Positions 17,739 through 25,134 of a stretch of DNA of 59,779 nt are shown in pieces. How positions within the stretch are numbered: the stretch's first letter is position 1; each line of letters begins with the position of its first letter. The notes beneath the pieces were generated by a model. The model did not search any database and had not been told where the DNA came from. It worked only from the letters and a program-made list of their open reading frames with translations. The position numbers and the translations under genes were made by a program. The DNA comes from Ruminococcus sp. (GTDB taxonomy: Bacteria; Bacillota; Clostridia; Oscillospirales; Acutalibacteraceae): assembly GCA_022779485.1 (NCBI GenBank), contig JALFTC010000016.1:1-59779 (forward strand), written 5' to 3'.

Positions 17739-18944
17739 TTAGTCACCCTCAAAAGTATATTTCAGGAAGTCGGGGAAGATAGCCCTCCAAAAATGCTCGT
17801 TGTGGCAAGCCTCTTTGTATTCCTTTAGAATAACCTTGTCCTTTGGATAGTTGATTTTTTCAAGGTAGGTGGGCATCCTCTTTGCATATTCCATAAGGCT
17901 TGTTTCAAGGCTGTCGCCGTCACCGTTGTAGATGTAAACAAGTGGCTCGTTGCCTTCAAATTTCAAACCCTTAAGATAATCGTTCCACACATCATCACCG
18001 TAAAGCATAAATGCAGGTGACAAAGCCCCTATGGAAGAAATTTTGTCTGGATGCTCCATACCAATGTAAAAAGCCTCAATTCCGCCTGATGAGCTACCGC
18101 AAACGCTTGTATGCTCTCTGTCGGTGTAAACATTGTAGTTTTTATTTATGTAGGGCATAACTGTGTTAATCACAAAGTCGCAGTACTCCTTGCCTGTACC
18201 GTTTTCAAATTCATCGTGGGTCATATGGTCTCCCTTTTGAACCTTGCCAAGGTTAGGTGTAAGCTCGCTGTCACGGTTTCCGTCACCGTCGTCAATTCCC
18301 ACAATAATGCACTTGTTACTGCTGTTTGCCATCATAGACATAGCACTTTCAGCCACATTCCAGCAACCGTAGGTGGTGGCGAATTTGTCAAAAAGGTTTT
18401 GACCGTCACACATATACATTACGGAATATTTTGTTTCTTTGTCATTTTTGTCGTATCCGTCAGGCACCCAAATGAATATTTTTTTATTTGCATCCTTGTT
18501 GTATTTTAGTGATACAGTAGTGTAATCAATAGCCTTTTCTTCCTCGTCATACACAAATGGAATACCAATGTTTCCCTGTGAACTGCCCGCTGTTAAGTGA
18601 TAACCGTTCACATAGTCGTTAAAGGCAAGCTCCATTGATTTGTCTGTATCATCACCTGTAAAAATAACTCGGTCATATTTTTCTGTGTCGCCACTGCAAC
18701 AGTAGGTGTTGTAGTCGTCACCCTTTTTTAACAGTTTGAGATTAACAGTTTCCTTTTCCTCACTTTCTGTGCTGAAAAATGTTGCTGTTATTTTGTCGGA
18801 GTAACCCTCTCTTATGTAGATTTTATGTCCTGTTCCGTAGTTTTCCGTCACCTTTTTGTCACCATCCTTTTTATTGTCACTTCCACAGCCAAACAAAGCT
18901 GTGATTATTGATAACAGTAAAATACAGGCTAATATTTTTTTCAT
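17739..18944 (-). CDS. Lipoprotein with esterase-D-type alpha/beta-hydrolase domain
   Basis: 401 residues from ATG 18,944 behind GGAGGTCTATTT. Lipoprotein signal with lipobox LFGC near residue 20, then a KKDGDKK linker. Residues about 35-130 are a beta-rich domain (YDRVIFTGDDTDKSMEL, NDYVNGYHL) that resembles small starch-binding-type folds. Residues about 140-400 are a putative esterase domain: MYMCDGQNLFD, GIDDGDGNRDSELTP, the nucleophile Ser in GSSSGG, and a late His in ACHNEHFW. It should be an outer-surface ester hydrolase, perhaps removing acyl groups from polysaccharide. The substrate is unknown. Confidence 0.85.
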   Translation of the reverse strand: MKKILACILLLSIITALFGCGSDNKKDGDKKVTENYGTGHKIYIREGYSDKITATFFSTESEEKETVNLKLLKKGDDYNTYCCSGDTEKYDRVIFTGDDTDKSMELAFNDYVNGYHLTAGSSQGNIGIPFVYDEEEKAIDYTTVSLKYNKDANKKIFIWVPDGYDKNDKETKYSVMYMCDGQNLFDKFATTYGCWNVAESAMSMMANSSNKCIIVGIDDGDGNRDSELTPNLGKVQKGDHMTHDEFENGTGKEYCDFVINTVMPYINKNYNVYTDREHTSVCGSSSGGIEAFYIGMEHPDKISSIGALSPAFMLYGDDVWNDYLKGLKFEGNEPLVYIYNGDGDSLETSLMEYAKRMPTYLEKINYPKDKVILKEYKEACHNEHFWRAIFPDFLKYTFEGD

Positions 18945-19009
18945 AAATAGACCTCCTGACTTTCTTATTTCTATTGTAACAAATACTTTTTGCATTAGCA
19001 AGAAAATAG

Positions 19010-19038
19010 TTGCAATAGTTTGTATTATGTTGTATAAT
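19010..19038 (+). promoter_or_regulatory. SigmaA promoter of the radical SAM / YhhQ unit
   Basis: TTGCAA (19,010-19,015), 17-bp spacer, perfect TATAAT (19,033-19,038). Transcription should begin near 19,045. Confidence 0.8.
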
Positions 19039-19044
19039 CTTCAT

Positions 19045-19148
19045 TGGCAAAAGCCAGTCAGTTCGAAACCATCCTGACGATAAACAAAACTACGGATTAT
19101 AGCAATGATTAATTCTATTGTAATGGGTGCCGTAGTGCACCCTTTTTT
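19045..19148 (+). promoter_or_regulatory. Attenuator leader, candidate riboswitch before queuosine-type genes
   Basis: The leader holds hairpins GGC-AAAA-GCC and GTCAG...CTGAC. ACTACGG (19,090-19,096) can pair with CCGTAGT (about 19,130-19,136), and that pairing would open a terminator hairpin GGGTGC...GCACCC followed by six T. Mutually exclusive pairings followed by an intrinsic terminator are the hallmark of transcription-attenuation riboswitches. The downstream YhhQ-type transporter suggests a queuosine-precursor ligand. A preQ1-III class would fit the taxonomy, but I cannot confirm the consensus. Confidence 0.5.
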
Positions 19149-19181
19149 CTTTGCTGTTTCCGTCAATGTAAAGGAGTATTT

Positions 19182-19910
19182 ATGGAACGATACAGCGTAA
19201 TTAACGACAAAAACCCACGGGAAATTGTCCTGTTAAGGGGAAGCGGTTGCAAGTGGCGAAGATGCACCTTTTGCGACTATCACCTTGATTTTTGCAAGGA
19301 TGAGGAAGAAAATTTCAGGCTGAACTGTAATGTACTTTCTAAAGTTAAAGGGATTTACAAAAGGCTTGAAGTGATTAATTCCGGCAGTTTTTGTGACTTG
19401 GACGAAAAGACAATGGACAAAATTCTTGACACTTGTAAGGATAGGGGAATTAATGCCTTGCACTTTGAATGTCACTACCTTCACAAAGATGAAGTTCCTG
19501 CTATTAAGGAAAGGTTTAGTAAAGATAACATCACAGTAAAAATAAAAAGCGGAGTAGAAACCTTTGATATTCCCTACCGTGAAGAAGTGATGAAAAAAGG
19601 TTTTGACAGTGCATCACCTAAGGATATTTCAAAATATGCCGATGAAGTGTGTCTGCTTTTCGGACTAAAGGGTCAAACAGAAAAGAGTATGACAACTGAC
19701 TTAGAAACAGGCTTAAAGTACTTTGAAAGAGTTTGCGTCAACATAATGAACGAAAACACAACTCCTGTTAAGCCTGACAAAGAGGTCATAGAGATTTTTT
19801 CAAAAAATATTGCCCCAAAATATATTGACAACAACAGAGTTGATATTTTAATGAATAACACCGACTTTGGCGTTGGGGCAGAAAATGAGGAGGAGAATTA
19901 CTTTGATTAA
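19182..19910 (+). CDS. Radical SAM-like protein, possible queuosine salvage lyase
   Basis: 242 residues starting at ATG behind AAGGAGTATTT. Near the N-terminus CKWRRCTFC gives a Cys-x4-Cys-x2-Cys cluster motif, close to the radical SAM CxxxCxxC form but one residue longer. Barrel-like strands follow (LEVINSGSF, ALHFECHY, TVKIKSGVETF, EVCLLFGLKGQ). It overlaps the next gene, a YhhQ-type queuosine-precursor transporter. In Clostridioides difficile the radical SAM enzyme QueL frees queuine for salvage, so a QueL-like role is a reasonable hypothesis from context, not from a direct match. Expression is probably set by the leader upstream. Confidence 0.7.
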   Translation: MERYSVINDKNPREIVLLRGSGCKWRRCTFCDYHLDFCKDEEENFRLNCNVLSKVKGIYKRLEVINSGSFCDLDEKTMDKILDTCKDRGINALHFECHYLHKDEVPAIKERFSKDNITVKIKSGVETFDIPYREEVMKKGFDSASPKDISKYADEVCLLFGLKGQTEKSMTTDLETGLKYFERVCVNIMNENTTPVKPDKEVIEIFSKNIAPKYIDNNRVDILMNNTDFGVGAENEEENYFD

Positions 19911-20616
19911 CGAGCTTTTACTTTTAGGTTCACTTGTAGTTATTTTTTCGTCAGCACTGATTGCTTACTATATTTTCGGCAAGGCAGGACTTTATGCCGT
20001 CACCGCAATAGCCACCATTACGGCAAATATTGAGTGTTTAATACTTGTCAATGCCTTTGGTATGGAGCAAACACTTGGCAATGTATTCTTCGCAGTAACA
20101 TTCCTTGCAACAGATATTTTAAGCGAAAACGAGGGCAAAAAAGAGGCAAACAAGGCTGTGGGAATAGGAATTTTCGCCTCAGTATTCTTTATGCTGATTT
20201 CCCAAAGCTGGATGCTGTATACACCGTCAAATTCCGACTGGGTTATGCCGTCAATACAGGGAGTATTCTCAAATACACCCAGAATGATGATTTCATCCCT
20301 TGTTGTGTACGCAATTTCCCAGCTTGTAGATGTACAGCTTTACCACGCATGGTGGAAATTAACGGAAAAGCGTTTTGGAGATAAAAAGAGATTTCTGTGG
20401 CTGAGAAATAATGGTTCAACACTAATTTCTCAAATACTGAACACAGCCCTTTTCACATTGTTTGCATTCTTTGGAACATACGATATTCCTACACTTTTCA
20501 GCATTATGCTGTCAAGCTACATAATTTTCGTAGTAACCAGCCTGTGCGACACCCCCGCAATATACCTCTCCCGAATAATCAAGGCAAAAAGGGATAAGAG
20601 ATTAGGGAAAATGTGA
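19903..20616 (+). CDS. YhhQ/QPTR-family queuosine precursor transporter
   Basis: 237 residues from a TTG at 19,903, chosen because GAGGAGG lies 8-13 bp upstream; the ATG at 19,885 has no ribosome binding site. About six membrane helices. Family features seen: NIECLILVNAFGMEQTLGNV, DILSENEGKKEA, the FVVYAISQLVDVQLYHAW-type segment, and WLRNNGSTLISQ. It imports queuosine precursors (preQ0, preQ1, queuine) for tRNA modification. It overlaps the radical SAM gene by 8 bp, implying translational coupling. Confidence 0.88.
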   Translation: MINELLLLGSLVVIFSSALIAYYIFGKAGLYAVTAIATITANIECLILVNAFGMEQTLGNVFFAVTFLATDILSENEGKKEANKAVGIGIFASVFFMLISQSWMLYTPSNSDWVMPSIQGVFSNTPRMMISSLVVYAISQLVDVQLYHAWWKLTEKRFGDKKRFLWLRNNGSTLISQILNTALFTLFAFFGTYDIPTLFSIMLSSYIIFVVTSLCDTPAIYLSRIIKAKRDKRLGKM

Positions 20617-20640
20617 TTATTTTTGAATACTAAAACAAAA

Positions 20641-20670
20641 ACAGGAGCGAAAAAATGCTCCTGTTTTTTA
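20641..20670. terminator. Bidirectional terminator after the YhhQ gene
   Basis: ACAGGAGC, eight-base loop and GCTCCTGT, followed by six T on the plus strand and preceded by AAAACAAAA. It also serves the converging lipoprotein gene. Confidence 0.85.
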
Positions 20671-20691
20671 GTGTGAATTACAGTTCGAATT

Positions 20692-21174
20692 TTAGGTTAT
20701 ATCGTGGTTTATGTAGTACAGTGTGTGACTTTCTGTGTCGTAAAGGTACAGTGTGTACTGTCGGTAAACTGTACGGGACTTTCTCTGTCCGATATTGTCG
20801 TTGTTTAGGTCGCTGTCAACAATACAGAAGTAGTCGCCCTCTGTTACTATGTCAGGCTTAATATCATATTCATCCTGAAATGTGCTGATGCTTGCCCATT
20901 TCTGAAAATCTTCAAAAATTCCTGAAATATCTTCCTTATTTTCAGCAGTTACCTTTTCGTAGTCCTGAGACTTAGCAAACTTCTTTTCTGCACCTTTCTC
21001 ATAAATATATTTGCTGAAATTTTCTTTGTCATTTTCGTTGTTGTCACTGTAAACTTGGCTGTCCTTGTAGCCTTTGATAATCTGTTCAGGCTCTTTTTCC
21101 TCGGAACAGCCTGTTACAGCAATCAACGGTGTTACGGTAATGAGCAATAATGCAATTATCCTTTTAATTTTCAT
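20692..21174 (-). CDS. Small lipoprotein of unknown function
   Basis: 160 residues. The lipoprotein signal has a hydrophobic core and lipobox AVTGC near residue 23, then an acidic EEKEPEQ linker. The mature part is charged and mostly helical (residues 35-110) with a short beta-rich end (SRTVYRQYTLYLYDTESHTLYYIN). I recognise no family or catalytic motif. The start ATG is behind AGGAGGAAACATT. It is a lone gene facing the YhhQ unit. It should sit on the outer face of the membrane. Confidence 0.8.
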   Translation of the reverse strand: MKIKRIIALLLITVTPLIAVTGCSEEKEPEQIIKGYKDSQVYSDNNENDKENFSKYIYEKGAEKKFAKSQDYEKVTAENKEDISGIFEDFQKWASISTFQDEYDIKPDIVTEGDYFCIVDSDLNNDNIGQRKSRTVYRQYTLYLYDTESHTLYYINHDIT

Positions 21175-21342
21175 AATGTTTCCTCCTGTTTCAAATATTT
21201 AAACCACAAATTTAGTAGAAAGTTTTATGTATCCTAAAATCCAAGTATATAATAACATATAATAACACCTTTAGGCAATATAAAATTTTATAACTTTTTT
21301 TAAATTTATTACAAATAGTTACCGAAAATTTAAAATAAAGTG

Positions 21343-21370
21343 TTGCATTCATGTGGTTAAATCGTATAAA
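21343..21370 (+). promoter_or_regulatory. SigmaA promoter of the cytosolic GH13 gene
   Basis: TTGCAT (21,343-21,348), 16-bp spacer, TATAAA (21,365-21,370), about 32 bp before the start codon. The preceding 150 bp are very AT-rich. Confidence 0.6.
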
Positions 21371-21401
21371 ATAAGGTAGATTGTTTTTTGGAGGTGCCCT
21401 A

Positions 21402-22691
21402 ATGAAAACAAATTGGATTAACGAGGCTATTTTCTACCACATCTATCCCTTAGGATTTTTTGGATGTGAAATGGAAAATAAAGGCGGAGATAATGCCTCC
21501 CATGACATTCTTAAAATAATAGACTATATCCCTCACCTTAAAAAGCTTGGCATAACTGCCCTTTATATAGGACCAATCTTCCAAAGTGCAACTCACGGCT
21601 ACGACACAACCGACTACACCTTGGTGGATTCCCGACTTGGTACAAATGAGGATTTTACTTTAGTTGCAAAAAATCTCCACGAGGCAGACATCAAAATTGT
21701 ACTTGACGGTGTGTTCAACCATGTTGGCAGAAGATTTTGGGCTTTTGAAGAGGTACGCAAGCACCGTGAAGGCTCACCCTATTGCGAATGGTTCAGCGGA
21801 CTTAGATTTGATATGAACAACAGCTACAATGACGGTTTCCACTACGACAGCTGGGAGGGTTACGAGCTGCTTGTTAAGCTTAATATGCAAAATCCCGATG
21901 TAAGAAATCATCTGCTAAAGGCAGTTGAAGAGTGGATTGATGCTTGGGATATTGACGGAATCAGGCTCGATGCCGCAGACTGCATAGATTTGCAGTTCTT
22001 CCGTGAGCTTAAGGAAACAACAACCAAGAAGAAACCGGACTTTTGGCTTATGGGCGAAATCACCAAGGGCGAATACACACGCTGGTTACAGCCTGATTTG
22101 CTTGACTCCGTTACAAACTATGCCCTGTTTAACGGAATTTGCAACAGCCTTAACAGCAAAAATCTTTGCGACATAGGCTTTAATGTAAACAGAGAGTTTA
22201 ACAGGGAATGGGGTCTTTATAAGGATAAACTGCTTTACAATTTTGTGGATAACCACGATGTAAACAGAGTTGCATCCCTTATAAAAGATGAAAAGGATTT
22301 GTTTAATGTATATTCAATCCTTTACACCTTGCCCGGAGTTCCATCTATCTACTACGGAAGTGAATGGGGAATTAAGGGTAACAAAAAGGACGGAGGAGAT
22401 ATTGCACTTCGTCCTGCGGTTGATGTTGACAATATTCCTATTGAAAATCAAGACCTTGTTGACCATATCGGAGAGCTTGCAAAAATTCGCAGTAACAGCA
22501 ATCCATTAAAATACGGCGACTATGAGCAGGTTATGATTGAATGTCTGCACTGGGCTTTTGCAAGAAATTGCGAAGACGGTACAGCAGTAGTTTTTGTTAA
22601 CACAGACGACGAACCGTATCATTTCTCTGTAAACTACAAGGGAAAGCAGTATGATGTGGATGTTGACCCAAGGTCAACTGTTGTTGTTTAA
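21402..22691 (+). CDS. Cytosolic GH13 alpha-glucan hydrolase (neopullulanase/maltodextrin type)
   Basis: 429 residues from ATG 21,402 behind GGAGGTGCCCTA; no signal peptide. GH13 motifs: DGVFNH 102-107, GIRLDAAD with nucleophile Asp190, acid/base Glu219 in LMGE, and DNHD 283-286. It starts almost directly with the barrel (NEAIFYHIYPLGFFGCE), so it lacks the N-terminal domain of classical neopullulanases. It ends with a short domain C. It should trim imported maltodextrins or cyclodextrins inside the cell. Subfamily is not decided. The next two genes follow closely in the same direction. Confidence 0.92.
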   Translation: MKTNWINEAIFYHIYPLGFFGCEMENKGGDNASHDILKIIDYIPHLKKLGITALYIGPIFQSATHGYDTTDYTLVDSRLGTNEDFTLVAKNLHEADIKIVLDGVFNHVGRRFWAFEEVRKHREGSPYCEWFSGLRFDMNNSYNDGFHYDSWEGYELLVKLNMQNPDVRNHLLKAVEEWIDAWDIDGIRLDAADCIDLQFFRELKETTTKKKPDFWLMGEITKGEYTRWLQPDLLDSVTNYALFNGICNSLNSKNLCDIGFNVNREFNREWGLYKDKLLYNFVDNHDVNRVASLIKDEKDLFNVYSILYTLPGVPSIYYGSEWGIKGNKKDGGDIALRPAVDVDNIPIENQDLVDHIGELAKIRSNSNPLKYGDYEQVMIECLHWAFARNCEDGTAVVFVNTDDEPYHFSVNYKGKQYDVDVDPRSTVVV

Positions 22692-22720
22692 TTTGCAAGG
22701 CACAAAGCGAGGTTCAAAGT

Positions 22721-22918
22721 ATGTATAAATCAATAAAAATTGCCCATACCACAAGGGAAGAGAGAATTGAAATAGTGAAAAATTCTCTCTCCTTTGGGGA
22801 GGAAAGCTGTGAGGGTTCAGTAGGGTTTGATGTAATGTCTATGTATCAGCCCTACATAGACGGTGAAAAGGAGATTTCACAGATTAATATGGAATTTCAC
22901 AGCGGTATGGTGAAGTAG
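22721..22918 (+). CDS. Small conserved-looking protein of 65 residues
   Basis: Begins MYKSIKIAHTTREERIEIVK and contains CEG and MYQPYIDGEKEISQINMEF. Similar short clostridial proteins are sometimes listed as PurH, but nothing here resembles the PurH enzyme. There is no membrane segment or metal cluster. Codon use and tight packing (29 bp after the GH13 gene, 8 bp before mscS) support a real gene. The ribosome binding site (CGAGG) is weak. Function unknown. Confidence 0.65.
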   Translation: MYKSIKIAHTTREERIEIVKNSLSFGEESCEGSVGFDVMSMYQPYIDGEKEISQINMEFHSGMVK

Positions 22919-22926
22919 AGGTAACA

Positions 22927-23739
22927 ATGGATAAATTGTCGGAAAAAATAATTGATTTTATAAAAGGAATACTGCCCGACCTATTTGTTGTTGCAGTTAT
23001 CCTTGTTGCAGGTTATTTCCTAACAAAAGCCTTAGCAAAGATTATCAAGAAAATACTGGACAGATCAAAGATGGACTATTCCTTGGAAAAGTTTATCATA
23101 AATACTGTTAAGATTGTCTGCTACATACTTATTGTGCTGACAGCACTTTCTCAACTGGGCATTTCCACAACAGGACTTGTAGCATTTTTCTCAGCCTCAG
23201 CTGCCGCCATTGTTTTGGCACTAAAGGACAGCTTTTCAAACATTGCCTGCGGAATTATTCTGCTGTTTTCAAGACCCTTCGTTACAGGAGATGAAATCGA
23301 GATGGGTGAGGACAGATGTACAGTTCTTCAGGTTGATTTAATGCACACCAAGGTACTAACCTACGACAACAGATGCATTATGATTCCCAACAGCGTTATT
23401 TCTTCAAAAGAGGTAGTTAACTTTACAGCGGAGCCATACAGAAGAGTGGATATTAAAGTTCCCGTATCATACAATGCAGATGTTGAAACAGTAAAAAAGG
23501 TCATTAAGGATGCAGTATCCAAAAACGAAAAGGTACTGAATACTCCGGAACCTCCATTTGTAAGGATAGATAACTTTGGCGAAAGCTCATTGGACTTTAT
23601 AGTAAAGGTTTGGGCAAAAACCGAAGATTACTGGGATGTTTATTACGATATGTACGAGGATATAAAGAAAGCCCTTGACAGTAACAATATCTCAATACCT
23701 TACAATCAGCTTGATGTTCATATGGTTGAAAAAAGGTAA
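22927..23739 (+). CDS. mscS: MscS-type mechanosensitive channel
   Basis: 270 residues, about the size of MscS. Three N-terminal helices (about 15-40, 55-80, 85-115), with the pore helix region GLVAFFSASAAAIVLALKDS, then the beta domain GIILLFSRPFVTGDEIEMG and the C-terminal alpha/beta domain. It opens when turgor rises and releases solutes after hypo-osmotic shock. The ATG is behind GAGGTAACA. It is probably co-transcribed with the two upstream genes. Its last codons are partly duplicated just downstream (AAAAGGTAAAATAT occurs twice), a small slippage mark. Confidence 0.94.
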   Translation: MDKLSEKIIDFIKGILPDLFVVAVILVAGYFLTKALAKIIKKILDRSKMDYSLEKFIINTVKIVCYILIVLTALSQLGISTTGLVAFFSASAAAIVLALKDSFSNIACGIILLFSRPFVTGDEIEMGEDRCTVLQVDLMHTKVLTYDNRCIMIPNSVISSKEVVNFTAEPYRRVDIKVPVSYNADVETVKKVIKDAVSKNEKVLNTPEPPFVRIDNFGESSLDFIVKVWAKTEDYWDVYYDMYEDIKKALDSNNISIPYNQLDVHMVEKR

Positions 23740-23768
23740 AATATGGTTAATAAAAGGTAAAATATACC

Positions 23769-23960
23769 CTTGTAAACATTTTAAAAATGTGTTATTATAT
23801 ATTTGTATTAGGGAGTACCAATAACTGTGAATATTCTTAAAAAGAAGAATATTTTTACAGCGGTATAGGGGTTTATCGTAATTTTTGATAAATCTCAATG
23901 CCCACCGCAATACTCTTTGTCAGCGGTGCAGTGCATTTTTGATACCCTAAATGCAATGAG
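23769..23960 (+). promoter_or_regulatory. Structured leader RNA before the Fe-S aldo/keto reductase
   Basis: A -35-like TTGTAA and an AT-rich -10 region end near 23,805. TTAGGG (from 23,808) can pair with CCCTAA (23,945-23,950) to close a domain of about 140 nt. Inside are a long hairpin (ACTGTGAATATTCTT...), GTTTATC/GATAAAT, and two competing pairings: GCGGT (23,860) with ACCGC (23,904), or CACCGC (23,903) with GCGGTG (23,923). A further TGCATTT/AAATGCA pairing ends just before the ribosome binding site. The architecture is riboswitch-like. I could not match it to a known class. Confidence 0.4.
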
Positions 23961-23966
23961 GTGCTT

Positions 23967-25097
23967 ATGCAATACAGAAACTTCGGAAATACAGGGGAGA
24001 GAGTTTCTGCCCTGGGATTTGGAACAATGCGACTTCCTGTGTATCCAAATTCTAATACCATTGATGAAGAATATTCAAAACAACTGATAAGATATGCCAT
24101 AGATAACGGTGTAAACTATATCGACACAGCATATTCCTATAATGACGGAGTTGCCGAAAGAGTAACAGGAGACGCTCTGCTGGAGGGTTACCGTGACAAG
24201 GTTTATCTTGCAACTAAAGCTCCCGTATGGCTGTATGAAAATGAAAGCGACTTTGACAAATACCTTAACATTCAACTTGACAGACTTCATACCGACCATA
24301 TTGATTTTTATCTTCTTCATTCCCTTGACGCAAACCATTGGGATAACAAGGTTATAAAGTACAATGTGCTGAACAGCCTTTTGAGGGCGAAAAAGCAGGG
24401 CAAGGTAAAGTACATAGGCTTTTCCTTTAATGATGATTTTGATATGTTCAAGTGGATTTGCGACTATTGGAACGAGTGGGATTTTTGCCAAATTCACATT
24501 AATTACATAGACGAAGAATATCAGGCAGGACTAAAGGGGCTTGAATATGCCAAAGCAAAGGGAATGGGCGTAAACATAATGGAGCCACTACGCAACGGTT
24601 ATCTTGCAAATGTCCCTCCGATGACAAGGGTTGTGTTTGACGAAATTTGTGCAGAGCCTGTTGAAATTGCAATGCAGTACCTGTGGGACAAAGAGGGCGT
24701 AAGCTGTGTATTGTCCGATATGGGAAGTTATGACAACATCAATCAAAACTTGTCTTATGCCAAGGTTTCTTCAATCGGAATGCTTAGCGGTAAGCGTGTT
24801 GTGGCTATCAAAAAGGCTCAGCAGACATTTCTGGCACTTAGAAAAATAGACTGCAACAGCTGTTACAAGTGCAACAGATGTCCCCAGCATGTTGCAATTC
24901 CAAGGAACTTTGACGCTATTAACAAGCTGTATATCCACAGCGACCCCGAGGTTGCCAAGGATTACTACCGTGGCAGTGTAGCCTTAATCGGCGGTGAAGC
25001 AACAGCCTGTATTGACTGCAAATGGTGTGAGTCAGTTTGCCCACAGCATATAGAAATCAGCAGTTGGATGAAAAAATTGCCTCAGCTTTTAAGCTGA
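23967..25097 (+). CDS. Aldo/keto reductase with C-terminal Fe-S domain
   Basis: 376 residues from ATG 23,967. The N-terminal AKR barrel has the motif GFGTMRLP, Asp and Tyr of DTAYSYNDG, the Lys of ATKAP, and HSLDAN for the usual His. The last 85 residues add two ferredoxin-like cysteine groups: CNSCYKCNRC and CIDCKWCESVCPQH. This fusion is common in anaerobes and is annotated as a 4Fe-4S AKR; the natural substrate is unknown. The stop codon lies inside the terminator hairpin. The leader upstream looks regulated. Confidence 0.92.
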   Translation: MQYRNFGNTGERVSALGFGTMRLPVYPNSNTIDEEYSKQLIRYAIDNGVNYIDTAYSYNDGVAERVTGDALLEGYRDKVYLATKAPVWLYENESDFDKYLNIQLDRLHTDHIDFYLLHSLDANHWDNKVIKYNVLNSLLRAKKQGKVKYIGFSFNDDFDMFKWICDYWNEWDFCQIHINYIDEEYQAGLKGLEYAKAKGMGVNIMEPLRNGYLANVPPMTRVVFDEICAEPVEIAMQYLWDKEGVSCVLSDMGSYDNINQNLSYAKVSSIGMLSGKRVVAIKKAQQTFLALRKIDCNSCYKCNRCPQHVAIPRNFDAINKLYIHSDPEVAKDYYRGSVALIGGEATACIDCKWCESVCPQHIEISSWMKKLPQLLS

Positions 25098-25104
25098 GGC
25101 TTTG
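25079..25104 (+). terminator. Terminator overlapping the AKR stop codon
   Basis: GCCTCAGCTT and AAGCTGAGGC form a 10-bp stem followed by TTTGTAATATTTTT. The TGA stop (25,095-25,097) is in the 3' arm, so ribosomes finishing translation would cover the hairpin. Confidence 0.75.
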
Positions 25105-25134
25105 TAATATTTTTAATTTATTGGGGGTTATTTT

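Noticed and set aside
19050..19100. GGCAAA...CGAAA...GACG...AAA...CTACGG words similar to the GEMM-I (c-di-GMP) riboswitch
   Set aside because: The GAAA loop is not closed by pairing bases and an additional ATAAAC breaks the GACGCAAAGC core. The match seems accidental, so I left the class open.
22721..22918. PurH label for the 65-residue protein
   Set aside because: No similarity to the bifunctional PurH enzyme is visible; I regard such labels on these short proteins as inherited errors.
23808..23820. GGGAGTA at the leader start, as in Mn2+ (yybP-ykoY) riboswitches
   Set aside because: The second hallmark loop (CGTCA with its stem) is not in the proper context and the closing helix differs.
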